NCBI GenBank assembly: GCA_020726505.1
Contig: JAHLEZ010000005.1
Span: 186,001 to 250,000 of the forward strand
DNA length: 64,000 bases
DNA from: Leptodontidium sp. MPI-SDFR-AT-0119
Lineage: Eukaryota > Ascomycota > Leotiomycetes > Helotiales > Leptodontidiaceae
Reading direction: 5' to 3'
The translations under genes were made by a program, and so were the position numbers. The notes beneath the pieces are model-generated. The model was not told the DNA's origin and did no database searches. It saw only the letters and a program-made list of their open reading frames with translations. Within the stretch, counting starts at the first letter, position 1, and the number at the start of each line of letters is the position of its first letter. Positions 32,833 through 43,630 of the stretch are shown here, piece by piece.

Positions 32833-35213
32833 TGTGAAAGTAACCGGGTAGGTAGATAATAGATCTTTGTCTTGAGAGCTGGTTCTCGAGTATCAGAGCA
32901 GATCGCCTTGTTTATATTCCTGCGCATTCCAAATTCCAAACATTAACGAGCATTGTAGCTACCGTACGAGTGAATCAGGAACAGTAACCATTTGGCATGT
33001 CATGCAGTCACATCGTCCAAACCCGGAAATGCGGTTGGAATCTGATAACCTTTCAAAGCAAAACTACATCATCCCGAGCCGCGATGCTGGATTCTGGAAA
33101 TTTTTGACCGGTTGGATCGGACCAGCATACAGCAATCTGCAGAATGTGCGTGCTGGCTAGATCCGTGATCACTGAGCATAATGTGGAGTAATCAATGATG
33201 ACTCTACAACCATCTCTCCACCACATTTTAGCCCAACCGAGGCTGAGAATCTCGGTGTTAAAAATATGTTCCGGAAGGCTGACTTTTGTTGATGACAGAA
33301 GCTAATGAATGAGGAAATTGTGCACAGGCTTCAACATGAGTAGTGGGGGTGCTGCAGTGACAAATACTCTGGCAAATTTGGGCTTTACGAAGTCAAGACA
33401 GAGTGGGGTTATTGAAGTCAATCTGGTCTCTCGTTGCCGTGACAAGGGTGTCCTGACTTTGGCCGAGAAGATCTCATGTTGGAGAAGTTCTCAGCATTAC
33501 CCTGGTAAGCAAAGCCGTAATCTTTGGGCCTCAAATTTGAATATGAGAGGGCTCTTTTACTATGATATGTGGGAGCCTAGCTATTGTATCAGTGTAAATA
33601 CTTGGGTACTTCTCGAGACTCTTGCTAAGTTGAAAGGGAAAATCGCTCGTCTTGAGCTCCGGCAGCTAACTACGGCCGCAGACCTAGTCAAAGCATACCC
33701 AAGACTAAGCCCATCTTGAAAACCTTAAAATGTACAAGCTCCCCGTTAAACCAATCAAAACCTCTTGTATACGCAATTCCTAGACTCGCTAATGCAACTT
33801 TGCCAGAATCCCGACCCACGGAAGTCACGAAGTAACCCAGGATTTGAGTTGACGTTGAAGGCTCGTGGGAGCTTCAGTTCAATCCATTTAGCTAACAAGA
33901 AAGCTGCACAAAGTCTTCAGCCAACTTCTTTGTTTATTTAACCAATCCTGGAGCTTTCTAAGTTGCAGCGCGAAATTTCGATTGCATACCCAAATAGAGA
34001 GAGGTTGAACCGTGCATTGAAACATGGAAAGATCGGAAATATTAAGAGATCTTCGAACGGACTGTATTCGTCCACAAACCTGCTGGAATTCAGGGGCTGG
34101 CTCAGGGACATCCACGTGATTCACTTAGTAAAGTCAGAAACGGCCGATCGAGGCTAATCAAACTCCAAACAGACTTCAGACGAAACCAGAAACATCCCAA
34201 GAGCAAAGGTTTTCCCCTTCACATCTCACAAGAAACATCTGCAACAAGGCGTGGCACATCATTTTCTATTGGGCAGCTTCAGGACACCCAGCAAACCGCA
34301 AGGAGGCGTTGGCTTAACGTCGCTTTCAGCACAGCCTCCACCAAGTGCTGACTATCTGAGCACCACATCACGAAACAGTGCAGCGGTAAGCTGCCGCTGC
34401 AATTCGTCGGATATGTCCATCCTCGTCCCCCCTCTGTTTTGTTCGTCTCGTCTTTGCGCACGCGCTGTTGTTACCGCTGTAATACTTTGGATGATGGGCC
34501 TTTCAATCAGTGTTGACTATTCTTTTGGGCGTTACTTGAGACGCGGGAGGGCCTCTGTCAGGGGCAGGGGTGCAACCACTTTGAACGCTGTCATTCTTCT
34601 TCATATCCCACGGCAACAGGGAGCTCCTGGAGTTTGTGCACAGGAACTTCTGCTGGGTGCAGTAGCGAATACGGTTAAGGTTTCTAAGTGCAGCCCAAGA
34701 AGGCAGCTCAAAAGCTTCAATTTGAACTGCCAGAACCAATTTTGTTGTTTAAAGAGGCGGAGTATGAACTCAACAGGCTCCACAAGTGCGATTCGAAGGT
34801 CACTTGAATGCCACCATTGGAATAGAAGCACCTACCCTGAGAGCTTGGTGGAGTTACATATTTGTATCAGATCCGCCAGTCTCCATGGGGTTGACAGCAC
34901 CCTTGTCTGGATTCTGGCAGTGGATAGGACGCCCCCGCAGCCGCTTTCATCGGATTCAACCCCCTGCTTTCGCATTCCCTGCGTCGCTAAGAAAGCTTGG
35001 TATTATCAAGCTGTTTGGAGGAGTTCTGAAATGTTTGTCACACTTGGAACGAAATAGCCCCAAGGACCAGCTGGACTCGAGAAACAAATATATATAGCGG
35101 CCCCTCGCCTTCTTCCTTTGTCTCATCATCCTTCTCAAACTCTCTCATACTTTTCGATTCAGCTGGTCTAATTCAAAAGTTCTAATATCAATCCACCGAC
35201 TCCCGCTCTCAAA
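32833..35213. other. Long intergenic stretch (2.4 kb), no gene supported
   Basis: Contains the promoter of the hydrolase on one side and of the cupredoxin on the other. Frames of 136 codons (33309-33719) and 268 codons (34251-35057) are open on the plus strand but have no motif, erratic composition and an antisense shadow; I do not call them genes. A TATATATA box lies at 35086-35096. Confidence 0.5.
35086..35096 (+). promoter_or_regulatory. TATA box of the cupredoxin gene
   Basis: AAATATATATAG, about 120 bases before the ATG at 35214, followed by pyrimidine-rich sequence (CTCTCATACTTTTC), the typical order of a strongly expressed ascomycete promoter. Confidence 0.5.
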
Positions 35214-35970
35214 ATGCAATACTCCAAGCTTTCCGTCGCCCTCTCCCTCCTCCCATTCACTCTTGCTCAGTATGGTGGCAGTGACTCGAAAAGCAGCAGC
35301 ACGTCAGCCGCAGCAGCCGCTGCTAGCACCACCGCCTCTTCATCCGGTGCCATCCATACTGTAAAGGTTGGTGATGGCGGTCTTGTCTTCAGCCCCAACA
35401 GCATGTCGGCTGCCATTGGCGACACCGTGGAATTCCACTTCTTCCCAGCAACACACTCAGTCGCTCAATCATCCTTCGCTGCCCCATGTGCACCACTCAA
35501 CGACACGAGCTTCTTCAGTGGTGGGATAAAAACTGCTTCCGGCGAGAACGAGCAAACTTTCTCCATCACCGTCAAAGACGCAAAGCCGATCTGGTATTAC
35601 TGTGGATTCCCCGGCCACTGTGGCGCTGGCATGGCTGGTGTTATCAACCCTCCGTAAGTCAAGTCAAGCCTCCTATCTGTTGGAAACACTTGCTAACGAA
35701 ATCTGTAGTGCCGACGGTTCGAAGACAATCGAGCAATATGTGGCCGCGGCTGCTAATGTCAACGCAACTGTCGCTCCATCGAAGGTTCAAGGCGGAACCT
35801 TGGGCCCAGCAAAGGCGCAAAGCTCTGGTTCAACTACCTCCTCGACGACAAGCAGTCCTTCCGCAACAGCCTCTGGCAGTGCTGCAGTTGAGGCGAGAGG
35901 AGGTGTGAGCTGGACGATGTTTGCTCTGACTGGCTTCGCCGCCATGGGCTTTGGTGGTTTGATCATCTAG
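35214..35970 (+). CDS. Extracellular cupredoxin with Ser-rich, GPI-type C-terminus, 233 aa
   Basis: Model: 35214-35653 and 35709-35970; 702 nt, phase-2 junction, donor GTAAGT. Residues 1-18 are a signal peptide (Y-S-K-L-S-V-A-L-S-L-L-P-F-T-L-A). After a Ser/Ala linker comes a plastocyanin-like domain: His81 in P-A-T-H-S-V, Cys130, His135 and Met140 in Y-Y-C-G-F-P-G-H-C-G-A-G-M, a complete type-1 copper set. The C-terminal third is Ser/Thr/Ala-rich and ends in a hydrophobic tail (F-A-L-T-G-F-A-A-M-G-F-G-G-L-I-I), a GPI-attachment signature. This is a common fungal surface family; some members are induced during host or stress contact, but that is family knowledge only. Confidence 0.92.
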
Positions 35971-36318
35971 AGAGTGTGATACTTGTAGTAGTTCGTGGAT
36001 ATTCTTGGTGTTGGTGTTTTGATGTGGATTTTGAAAATGGTGTATACAATGAATGTATAGTATCGATTGGGATATTGGACGACCTGATGAATGCCTATTT
36101 AGAATTAGGAAATATACTTGAAGCTGAGCTCGGACTGTTTCCCCCAATTTGAAAATACCCAGCATTTCGTGATTTGTTTTCCTCCAGCTTGAATTCCTCA
36201 GCTCGTAGATGACTAAGCGAGGATGTGCCCCGCTACCCCGCCAACTAGCTGGGTGAATAAACATCTCCAACTTTCAGAGGAACATCCTCATCCTTCAACA
36301 AGCAGTATCTCGGCCACG
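35971..36318. other. Intergenic, no gene seen
   Basis: About 350 bases between the cupredoxin stop and the F-box-like gene. Includes the 3' UTR of the former. An in-frame ATG at 36223 extends the next gene by 32 residues; I prefer the later ATG. Confidence 0.4.
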
Positions 36319-37269
36319 ATGCCGCTTCACGACGAAGTACCGAAACTACCAACCGAAATCCTCTTGAATATAATCGACATTATCGCGCCATCTGCAAACC
36401 TACCACAAATCGCGCTGCCTCGCGATCATCCTATCACGAAAACCCTCGTTGCCTTGACTTACACCTCCCGCGCCCTTCGACTCCATGCGCGCCGACTCCT
36501 CTATACACATTGTCTTTTTATACACACCGCGGCTCGACTGCGGAAGCTCCTTCGTAGTATACAGGACTCTCAGCAGCATACCGGGGGAGATTTGCTGGAA
36601 TGTTGCACCTCGCTATATCTGCGTCCCTATCGACAGGGATCAATAGCAGATATCAGTATCGGCAACGATGTACTGAAGCTTATGTCTGCGTTATCTCCAC
36701 GCCTTCGCCGTCTGCTAGTTGATATACCATTTCGCAGCGTATACCCCGATGAAGACAAGCTGAATGTTCGGCCGTTGTTGCGGGCTGCGTTCACGGATCT
36801 GCCTGCTCTCGAGGAATTCTGCAGTGTGCGCGATGAATTATATCTCGAACTAGGAGCTTCCGATGAGCCGGGTGTGTGGTCTAGATGGGACAGGTTGAGG
36901 ACACTGGTGTTATACAATGTCGATGTATCGACGGAGAAATTTTGGAAAGGGCTGTACGCGTCGAAGAATCTCGAGACAGTGGTGTTGACGCGATGCGATG
37001 GACTGAACGAGGTGGATATCAAGCAGGAGTGGAAGAACCGGTTCGGTAGTGGTGAGATGGAGTGGCCACTAGATGTGCTACTTGTGAATGTGGATGCTGA
37101 ACACACGATACCGCTTGGGTTGGAACGGTGGAAGAAGGAGGATAAGATGCAGGTGAGGTTGCTGAATGTGCCTATTAGTTATTATGGGGATGAGGATTTG
37201 GCTGTTATTTGTCAACAGTGGGTGAAGAGGAGGATCTTGCAGGGCGTTCCCGTGGCAGATTGGTCATGA
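36319..37269 (+). CDS. F-box-like protein, 316 aa
   Basis: Start at ATG 36319, directly before V-P-K-L-P-T-E-I-L-L-N-I-I-D-I-I, the classic opening of a fungal F-box; an in-frame ATG at 36223 would add a Pro/Ser-rich leader. The next helix T-Y-T-S-R-A-L-R-L-H-A-R-R-L-L-Y fits the F-box C-terminus. The remainder has leucine-rich, LRR-like spacing (L-R-T-L-V-L-Y-N-V-D and L-E-T-V-V-L-T-R-C-D), as in F-box/LRR adaptors that select substrates for SCF ubiquitin ligases. One exon, stop TGA at 37267. No transmembrane segment. The substrate is unknown. It may be one of many lineage-specific F-box copies. Confidence 0.75.
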   Translation: MPLHDEVPKLPTEILLNIIDIIAPSANLPQIALPRDHPITKTLVALTYTSRALRLHARRLLYTHCLFIHTAARLRKLLRSIQDSQQHTGGDLLECCTSLYLRPYRQGSIADISIGNDVLKLMSALSPRLRRLLVDIPFRSVYPDEDKLNVRPLLRAAFTDLPALEEFCSVRDELYLELGASDEPGVWSRWDRLRTLVLYNVDVSTEKFWKGLYASKNLETVVLTRCDGLNEVDIKQEWKNRFGSGEMEWPLDVLLVNVDAEHTIPLGLERWKKEDKMQVRLLNVPISYYGDEDLAVICQQWVKRRILQGVPVADWS

Positions 37270-37994
37270 TCTGAGAGGTAGTCTTCGACTGATTGCCCTG
37301 GGAATCTGGATTCTGGTCGTTGGTTGTAAGAGGCTGCCTATTCTTTCTTTTCCTCCACTATCAGATTTTGACCGTCGTTAGTACGAGTGAACCGAGAATC
37401 TTGCTGTTGCTGTTGTTGTAGTTGAAGCTTTTCACAAGTTCACGAACTGATTACTTATCTGAGCTTCGGTCCAAGTTTATCTTGTGCCGACTCGGGAAAC
37501 TTACGGACTTTTATGGGGTCTATGCTTTCTCGTCGATTTACGGTTTCAGGCAACCAAAGATATACCTTGTTTCCATCTTGTCGTCACCATAGGAATTTTG
37601 GTCCAGCTTTTTGATTGGCATGAACTGCCACCACTTCTCGTATTAAGCGGGTCAATTCAGGGGTAACTTATCAAAGCAATCAAACCTACACGTTCCCAGC
37701 AGTTTCACATCAGAACCACTTGAATCCCACACTTCCATTGGGCATCGCAGTCGAACGACCCATTCAACCTGCTGCGCCTTCCACGTGATTGTATGCAGTG
37801 ATTTAGGCAGCACTTTAACACTTCCTTCTGTAAACAATGAATGCACCCGAATGTCTTCTCAGCGGCCTCCCCGAACGTTAGTAATTGACGTAGGGAAGCC
37901 ATTGAGATCAATATACCGTCTTGCAGCCATTCCCATATCGACTTTCTACCGTATCACGAAGCTCAACTCAGTATTCGTACTTTCGCGTCTCGAG
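37270..37994. other. Intergenic, no gene seen
   Basis: About 725 bases upstream of the four-helix membrane protein. Small frames only. Confidence 0.5.
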
Positions 37995-38986
37995 ATGGCT
38001 GGATCTCGCGATTTCGAGGAGAGTGCCGGTCTGCTAGCGAACGACGACCTTTATGATGCAGACTCCGACTCGGGCATCCGTCCTACACCCGAGGAACGGG
38101 AATCTCCAGCCCGTCCTCGCCCGTCCAAAGTGGTCCTCCCTCAGAAAAATCCAGCAGGCCAAAATTCTCGTGCAATCAACGTCCTCACGATACTCAGTCT
38201 GTGTCTTTCAGGGCTGAGTTTCCTCGCTCTCATCATAGCTCTCATCATTATCCCAACCGGAAATTTTGAGGGGCCGCCAAGGTGGAGATCAACAGGAGTA
38301 CATCGTACTACTGGAGAGGCTGTAATTGGCCTCGCAATCTCCTCCATCACTGTTCGTTGTCCCTCATTCCCGATTATGGCCACAGGGCTCAATTGAATTG
38401 AAATGGAATGGAATGTCAAGAATTAACCTCAACAGACCTTCTTCTGCTTCGTATCCGCCCTTCGAAATGTTAAGAAGCCGATGCCTGTTGCTCTGAGTGC
38501 TTTCCTCGATCTCATGCTCGTGAGCATCTTTTTCCCAATGGCTATCTACGCTGTTACCATTGGGTATCCGACTCAGAACTGGTGCCCAGCCTATAACGGA
38601 TGTCTGGACACGGTTTTAGCGGTGAAGATCCTGGTCATTATGGGTGCGGTGCTTGGGTTTCTCTTGAGGTACGTATCACACTCCCATCACCATCAATCCA
38701 CGGCTTCCCTGATGGACCTGGCTCGCGATGTCGCGTTTCGCTGTTTCTGACATCGACTAGTTTTATACATTTCGCTCTCCTCGTTCTGAGACCTTGGAAA
38801 AGACCGAGCAGTATCGAATTCAGCATCTTTCAATTTGATGTCAATGTTACGGTCACGAAACGGGTTCGTCACCATACGTGCAATTGCTGTGCTCAGCTCG
38901 CTGCCACTCGTCGTGTTGCTGGTGCAGGTCGGGCGACCTCTGTGCCTGTTCATCATGTTGGAGAAGGACGGATTTTAGAGATTTAA
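37995..38986 (+). CDS. Four-transmembrane hypothetical protein, 3' end uncertain
   Basis: Model: 37995-38351, 38436-38668, 38761-38986 (816 nt, 271 aa). The N-terminus is acidic and Pro-rich. Hydrophobic segments: L-T-I-L-S-L-C-L-S-G-L-S-F-L-A-L-I-I-A, then G-L-A-I-S-S-I-T with F-F-C-F-V-S-A-L across the first junction, then A-F-L-D-L-M-L-V-S-I-F-F-P-M-A, and A-V-K-I-L-V-I-M-G-A-V-L-G-F-L-L. Topology and size resemble the MARVEL-like small membrane proteins of fungi, without proof. In the last exon another frame encodes a striking hydrophobic run (A-I-A-V-L-S-S-L-P-L-V-V-L-L-V), so a further intron may exist near 38840-38900 and give a different, more hydrophobic C-terminus. Function unknown. 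Confidence 0.65.
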
Positions 38987-39740
38987 GGGTGTATCATATG
39001 TTGCGTGAGATTCAACGGGGTCGACGCTGTTAGACACCGACGAGCGTCGCTGTCGGGCACGGAATCTTCCTGTACATTGCGGTCATTGTGGTTGGTACAA
39101 TAGACTGTTCGCTAGAACTGGCCTGTTAGTGGTTCCTTGCCACGATTATCCGATTTTGCCCACGGTAAGGGGCTTTTGCGAGAAGACTGAGGAATGTCTT
39201 CTGTTTACCCTTACAACCAACTGCTTTGAACACCGCGTGTATAAAAGCCAGTTTTAGAATCAAAACGGAGCACATCCAGCTTTATTTCAAACAACTATGG
39301 GAACTTTGCGTTCCGAAACACGCGTGCCAGTGGTAAGACTGTGCTTCCCTCATTCCCCGCGCCACTTAGCAGAGCAGTGAGGCTGATGACGGGCTTGCGG
39401 TATCGAGGAAAAACTCAATGAGAGTCCTGTTTTTGTGCAAAGTAGGCATTAGTATCTATATTTATCTCTTCGTTTCAGTCGTGAAAACTTGAAGCCCAGC
39501 ACTACAGCTGCTGGTCCTTCCTTAGGTAGGCAGTTATGTTTTGAGACTAGGCCCAAATATGACAAGACCATGTTCACGTGATTTACAGCCACCTTCACGC
39601 GAGACCAACACACCATGAAGTGCAGCTTCTCAACCGACCGCCAATTTTATCTCGTAACGGCTCTTCTGCCAAAAAGTCTCTCAAGCACTCAAAACCTCCA
39701 TGCACTCATCATTGTTGAAGGAACACACAGGTCGTTAACG
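38987..39740. other. Intergenic, no gene seen
   Basis: About 750 bases. A CACGTG lies near 39576 (TTCACGTGATTT), about 165 bases before the next start. No other feature. Confidence 0.5.
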
Positions 39741-41589
39741 ATGGACGACGATAGGTTCAGAGACGTGGCCAAGGACCCAGACGTACGTCAGGCTATCGAC
39801 TTAATATACACCCTTCCCGTCTCTCCACCAGAACATCGAATGCTCGTCAGCTTTATACGAGAGTCTGTTAATGTCAAAGCCACGGCACTTTATGTCCTTA
39901 CCCGAGCATCTTCGAATGGCAAGGAGGCCCAAGATGTAGAAGCACAGCTTCGAAGTATTCTCAAGGATTGGAAAGAGCTAGTGAGACGCTGTGGGCATTG
40001 TTTCTTTCTTCAAGCAAACATATGTTAATATTTGAAATCAAGTTGCCTCAAACGACAAGTGTTCTCGCCCTGTTTCACCAGATTTGATTGCCCGGGATAA
40101 GGGTCGATGTTGTGCGACGGGCCGAACACGGGTTTGGTGGGATATGTTTGGATGGAGCCGTCCTGATCCCGTTCAGATTGTACCTGAGTCTGTCCTCTTT
40201 TGCCTTCACAATGAACAATCTGTAAGTATCGGCGCGTTATTTACAGTTGTATGATGTTAACGGATCTAAGGCATATCTACACGAGTTGCTTTCCATCTTT
40301 TTGACCCAGGAGAAGCTGCAACAACTAACCACCGAACTTAATGGCGAGAAATTCGAGCTGCGCAACACCTGGACGCTGAGTCGAGAAGTTGCTGTAGCTT
40401 TCAAGAGTGGCCAGTTGCTCTTTGAACCTGGATGGAACGCTGCCAGACGCCCGAACGAAGACATGAAGCCAACGTGCCGGGTAAATTATGTCCCCACGCA
40501 CCACAGTATGTTTGCTAAAATCTACAGTACGCCTTACAAATGACTCCGCCAGAACCTTTTCCTGTACTGCGAACAGCCCAAGGAGGCTTATTGGTTCAGG
40601 GTAGATTCATAAAATTGTCAACCCCAGACGCTTCCGCACTGCCACTCCCAGGTGCTTTTTTCTTCGGGATTCATTCACGGATGAGTATTTCTCTACGGTC
40701 AATGCAGATTCATCAGCAAATGAGCACATCACGGTACCCCAGGCCTATCTTCAAAGTAGCTCGAAAATTCCTCATGATGCCCTTCACCCTGCTCACACCT
40801 TCACTGCAAAAACTGTGGCTTTTCATTCCCCAGGTCGCTCGGATATCTGTTTACAAATGCCTGCTCAGGATTGGACTCAAATTATATGGATCACAGTTAC
40901 CATGGGTTCAGCGAATGCCATTCGGACTCTATATGAAGCACGGTCGTGGCAAACTTGTCCCCCAAGGAGAGGCATCGGCATTACGATTGGTCGAAGGCCA
41001 CACAAATATACCCGCTCCAAGGCTGATTGACTCGATAACGCGCGACAATCATACATACCTTGTCATGACGCGTGTCCCAGGAGTTCCTCTCTCGCAAGCC
41101 ATTCCTTTTATGTCATACCCGGAGCGCAAACAACTTGCAATGGACCTACGCGCATATGTGTTGGAATTCCAAAAAATCCCAAACACCAATGGCGCACTAA
41201 TCTGCGACTCGGATGGAGGCCCGGTATTTGACTACCGGATCCCGAAGCGCTCTGCGGGACCATTCGATTCCGAGAAAGATTTCAACGATTACCTGATTAC
41301 GCAAGAACGCCTTCGTGGCCCAACACACTCAACTAGTCACAAGATAACTTTCACTCATGCAGATCTGAACCTGACTAACATTCTCGTTGATGGAAACAGA
41401 CTCTCTGGGCTCGTAGACTTCGGATGTGCAGGCTTTTATCCTGAGTACTGGGAGTTTACCAAGGCCAAATTCAGCGAGTTTGGGCCAGACCCTGCCTGGA
41501 CGAACTTAGTGACGGCTGTGTTTGGAGACACTTATCTTGAAGAGTTCGAGGCTGAGCAAAAGCTGTGGGCCGTCAACTCGACCTTGTAG
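39741..41589 (+). CDS. HNH-nuclease-like / APH-type kinase fusion protein, 574 aa
   Basis: Model: 39741-39990, 40043-40221, 40247-40505, 40553-41589; 1725 nt. The third intron is only 25 nt by the first acceptor pair chosen (40222-40246), which is short; the phase supports it but a different junction is possible. Residues 1-83 are helical. Then comes an HNH-like zinc-finger start, R-D-K-G-R-C-C-A-T-G-R (101-111), and a distant second half ending near H-S-R-M-S. The C-terminal ~270 residues are an aminoglycoside-phosphotransferase-like kinase: T-H-A-D-L-N-L-T-N (catalytic Asp500, Asn505), then L-V-D-F-G (Asp518) and F-Y-P-E-Y-W-E. The HNH part lacks clear catalytic histidines. A second copy, decayed, lies at 46510-48414 in the opposite direction. 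Substrate unknown. Confidence 0.75.
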
Positions 41590-41736
41590 ACCAGGCTAGC
41601 TACGACCACGGCGAAATTATCATCGCGAATAACTCGCATGCTCTCAGCGGCTAGAACACACAGCGTTTGGTGAGGGAAAATAGCCCTACTTACTCGTTTC
41701 GTGTATCTGCACGAAATACCGCGAAGGTCGCAGTCG

Positions 41737-42256
41737 GCTTGGACCAGTGTGACAAATGAGTAGAGTAGAGTAGAGTAGTAGACGCTACTCTACTCTACTC
41801 TAGTATAAATAATCTACTACTCTAACTCTACTCTACTCTACTCTACTACTCTAGAGTAGTACTCAAGTAGTAGTTACGTAACCTTAATCTAGCTGAAATC
41901 AGACTGAAAAGCGAGAGCATTACCTAAAAGTAGCTTAGCTTTAGCTTGTCTTGCGTAAAACCTTCGAGTATGAACACGTACCTAGAGAAAAATATATAAA
42001 ATAACGTTATAACTAAGTAGTTTATAAGTAAAGTATCTTGCTAATCATATTATAATTTAATATTAGTTTAAATCTAAACGTCTTTATTAAACAGGTTTAC
42101 TACTCTACTACTCTAGAGTAGTCAAAAATAACTACTCTAATTCTACTCTAGAGTAGTCAAAAAATGGACTACTCTAATTCTACTCTACTCTACCTTACTA
42201 CTCAAGTAACTACTTGAGTATTAGAGTAGAAATTTGTCACACTCGCTTGGACCACA
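41737..42256. mobile_element. MITE of ~500 bp, hAT-like, with flanking target duplication
   Basis: AGTGTGACAAAT at 41746-41757 is matched by its reverse complement ATTTGTCACACT at 42234-42245. GCTTGGACCA occurs just outside both ends (41737-41746 and 42247-42256); its core CTTGGACC would give the 8-bp duplication expected for hAT transposons, with a 2-base asymmetry at the right end. Inside are many TACTC/GAGTA pentamers in both orientations, concentrated near the two ends, around an AT-rich middle. No transposase frame exists, so it is non-autonomous. Confidence 0.8.
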
Positions 42257-42654
42257 ACCACTCATGTCACTTTCAAAGCGCCACAATCAGAGCGCCCCCC
42301 GACAACGCCTTGCCGGCTCTTCATATCTGATCTGCTACTCGTCTTTCATTCTGGGCGGGAGCGAAGCCCCGATATGCCTTGAGTGCCTCCTCAACCTTGG
42401 TCCCCCACGTTGCTATTGTTGGACAGTTGAATTCTTGCTGGGTGGTTGGATCGGACTACCAGGAATTGGCATTGTCCATAAACGCAGACTCCGTCGATGA
42501 TGAACTATGTTTTTGCCACCAGCTTCAAACTTAACTCAGACGTACCAATTCCGTCGCCTAGCTACTTATCTCGCCTGCCGTCGAAGATTTTTCAAACACC
42601 AAAGTCTTTGTGTGTATGATCATAGTCAAAATATCATTCTCACCAAACACCAAG

Positions 42655-43143
42655 ATGTCTGCCAACCGGGGAAATGAAGGATACGAAGCAGGAGGTCTCT
42701 ACATAATCCTCTCGCTCCTCCCAAACGACGGTATGCACTGGGGATTGTTTCTGATGGTGTCGCACCCCTGGGGCAATGTCTACAACGCCACCGACAGCTC
42801 AGGCGAATGGGTGCTAGAAGAACACATGACCGAGAATGTCGTCGGGTCACAAAGCATCATCGTCGCACTCCAGATTGGATCTGGTATCGACGAAAGCCAG
42901 AGTACGGCAGTTCACGGCATCATAACCAGTACGCCTGTTTTGCGTCAGGGCGGCTTTGTAGCTCGCTGGAACGAGAATTTTCGTTGTCGTGTTTGGGTCA
43001 AGGATGCGATTGAAAGACTTCGCGTGGCGGATTTTGTCCCGGATTGCGACGTTCAGGATATTGAAGATGAGGCGGATTCTGTGGCGAGGCAGGCGAAGAA
43101 TATGGATCAGAGAGGAATTATCCAAGTTTCGCGAGAACTGTGA
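42655..43143 (+). CDS. Hypothetical protein, candidate permuted papain-like fold, 162 aa
   Basis: One exon from ATG 42655 (M-S-A-N-R-G-N-E-G-Y); a 15-residue in-frame extension upstream is less likely. The conserved points are H-W-G-L-F-L early, then V-Y-N-A-T-D, and later R-C-R-V-W-V-K-D-A-I, followed by an acidic helix (D-V-Q-D-I-E-D-E-A-D). A frameshifted relative lies at 49534-50349 with H-W-G-L-Y and T-C-R-V-Y-V-K-E-A-L. His first and Cys later within an alpha+beta domain recalls the permuted NlpC/P60 or LRAT/PPPDE group of cysteine peptidases and acyltransferases; this is inference from motif order only. No signal peptide or membrane segment. It lies between the MITE and a CTTAGG repeat in the accessory island. 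Confidence 0.65.
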   Translation: MSANRGNEGYEAGGLYIILSLLPNDGMHWGLFLMVSHPWGNVYNATDSSGEWVLEEHMTENVVGSQSIIVALQIGSGIDESQSTAVHGIITSTPVLRQGGFVARWNENFRCRVWVKDAIERLRVADFVPDCDVQDIEDEADSVARQAKNMDQRGIIQVSREL

Positions 43144-43367
43144 TAGATTCGATGGGCAACATGGTAGGAAGCTAGCAACCCGCTGGCTTTGCTGTGGTTG
43201 ACTTGTTGTTTAATTAACATCACAGAGCCTACTGCAGTCTTCTATTCTGCGCATAGTCTCAGTCTCGCTTTCTGATTCACGCAGCAGTGACAAAGGTGGT
43301 CATGGACAAGGTAAGAGGAGAGCAAGGCTTTATATATGTATTCCATATTACCTGTTATACCACGGAA

Positions 43368-43630
43368 ATGTTTCCATTTCGCATCCATATGTCTTACGTG
43401 AGCAGCGCCGCCTTGCTTAGGCTCGACTTAGGCCCGGCTTAGCTTCGGCTTAGGTGTGCTCTGGCCTGCTTAGGCCTACTTACCTCCCTATTTACACGCT
43501 TACTAGAAATCGTTAACTTTTAACGATGGGCCCGAAAAGGCCCCCTCTTTCCCTAGCTAGGGATCCTAAATATTTACCCTACCTAATCTAAAATTAGACT
43601 TTACTTCTTTCCTTTCTAAGCTTCTCTCTC
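43368..43630. repeat. CTTAGG-rich repeat, copy 1
   Basis: Begins near ACGGAAATGTTTCCATTT and then carries several CTTAGG(C) motifs at 43418-43475. A related block in inverted orientation lies at 51690-52035. It ends next to the break point of the truncated galactose oxidase, so it is probably part of a transposable element. No transposase frame seen. Confidence 0.6.

Noticed and set aside
33309..33719. 136-codon plus-strand frame
   Set aside because: No recognisable motif and no splice-linked continuation; not enough to call a gene.
34251..35057. 268-codon plus-strand frame upstream of the cupredoxin
   Set aside because: Erratic composition, no motif, two antisense frames overlap it, and it runs into the cupredoxin promoter.
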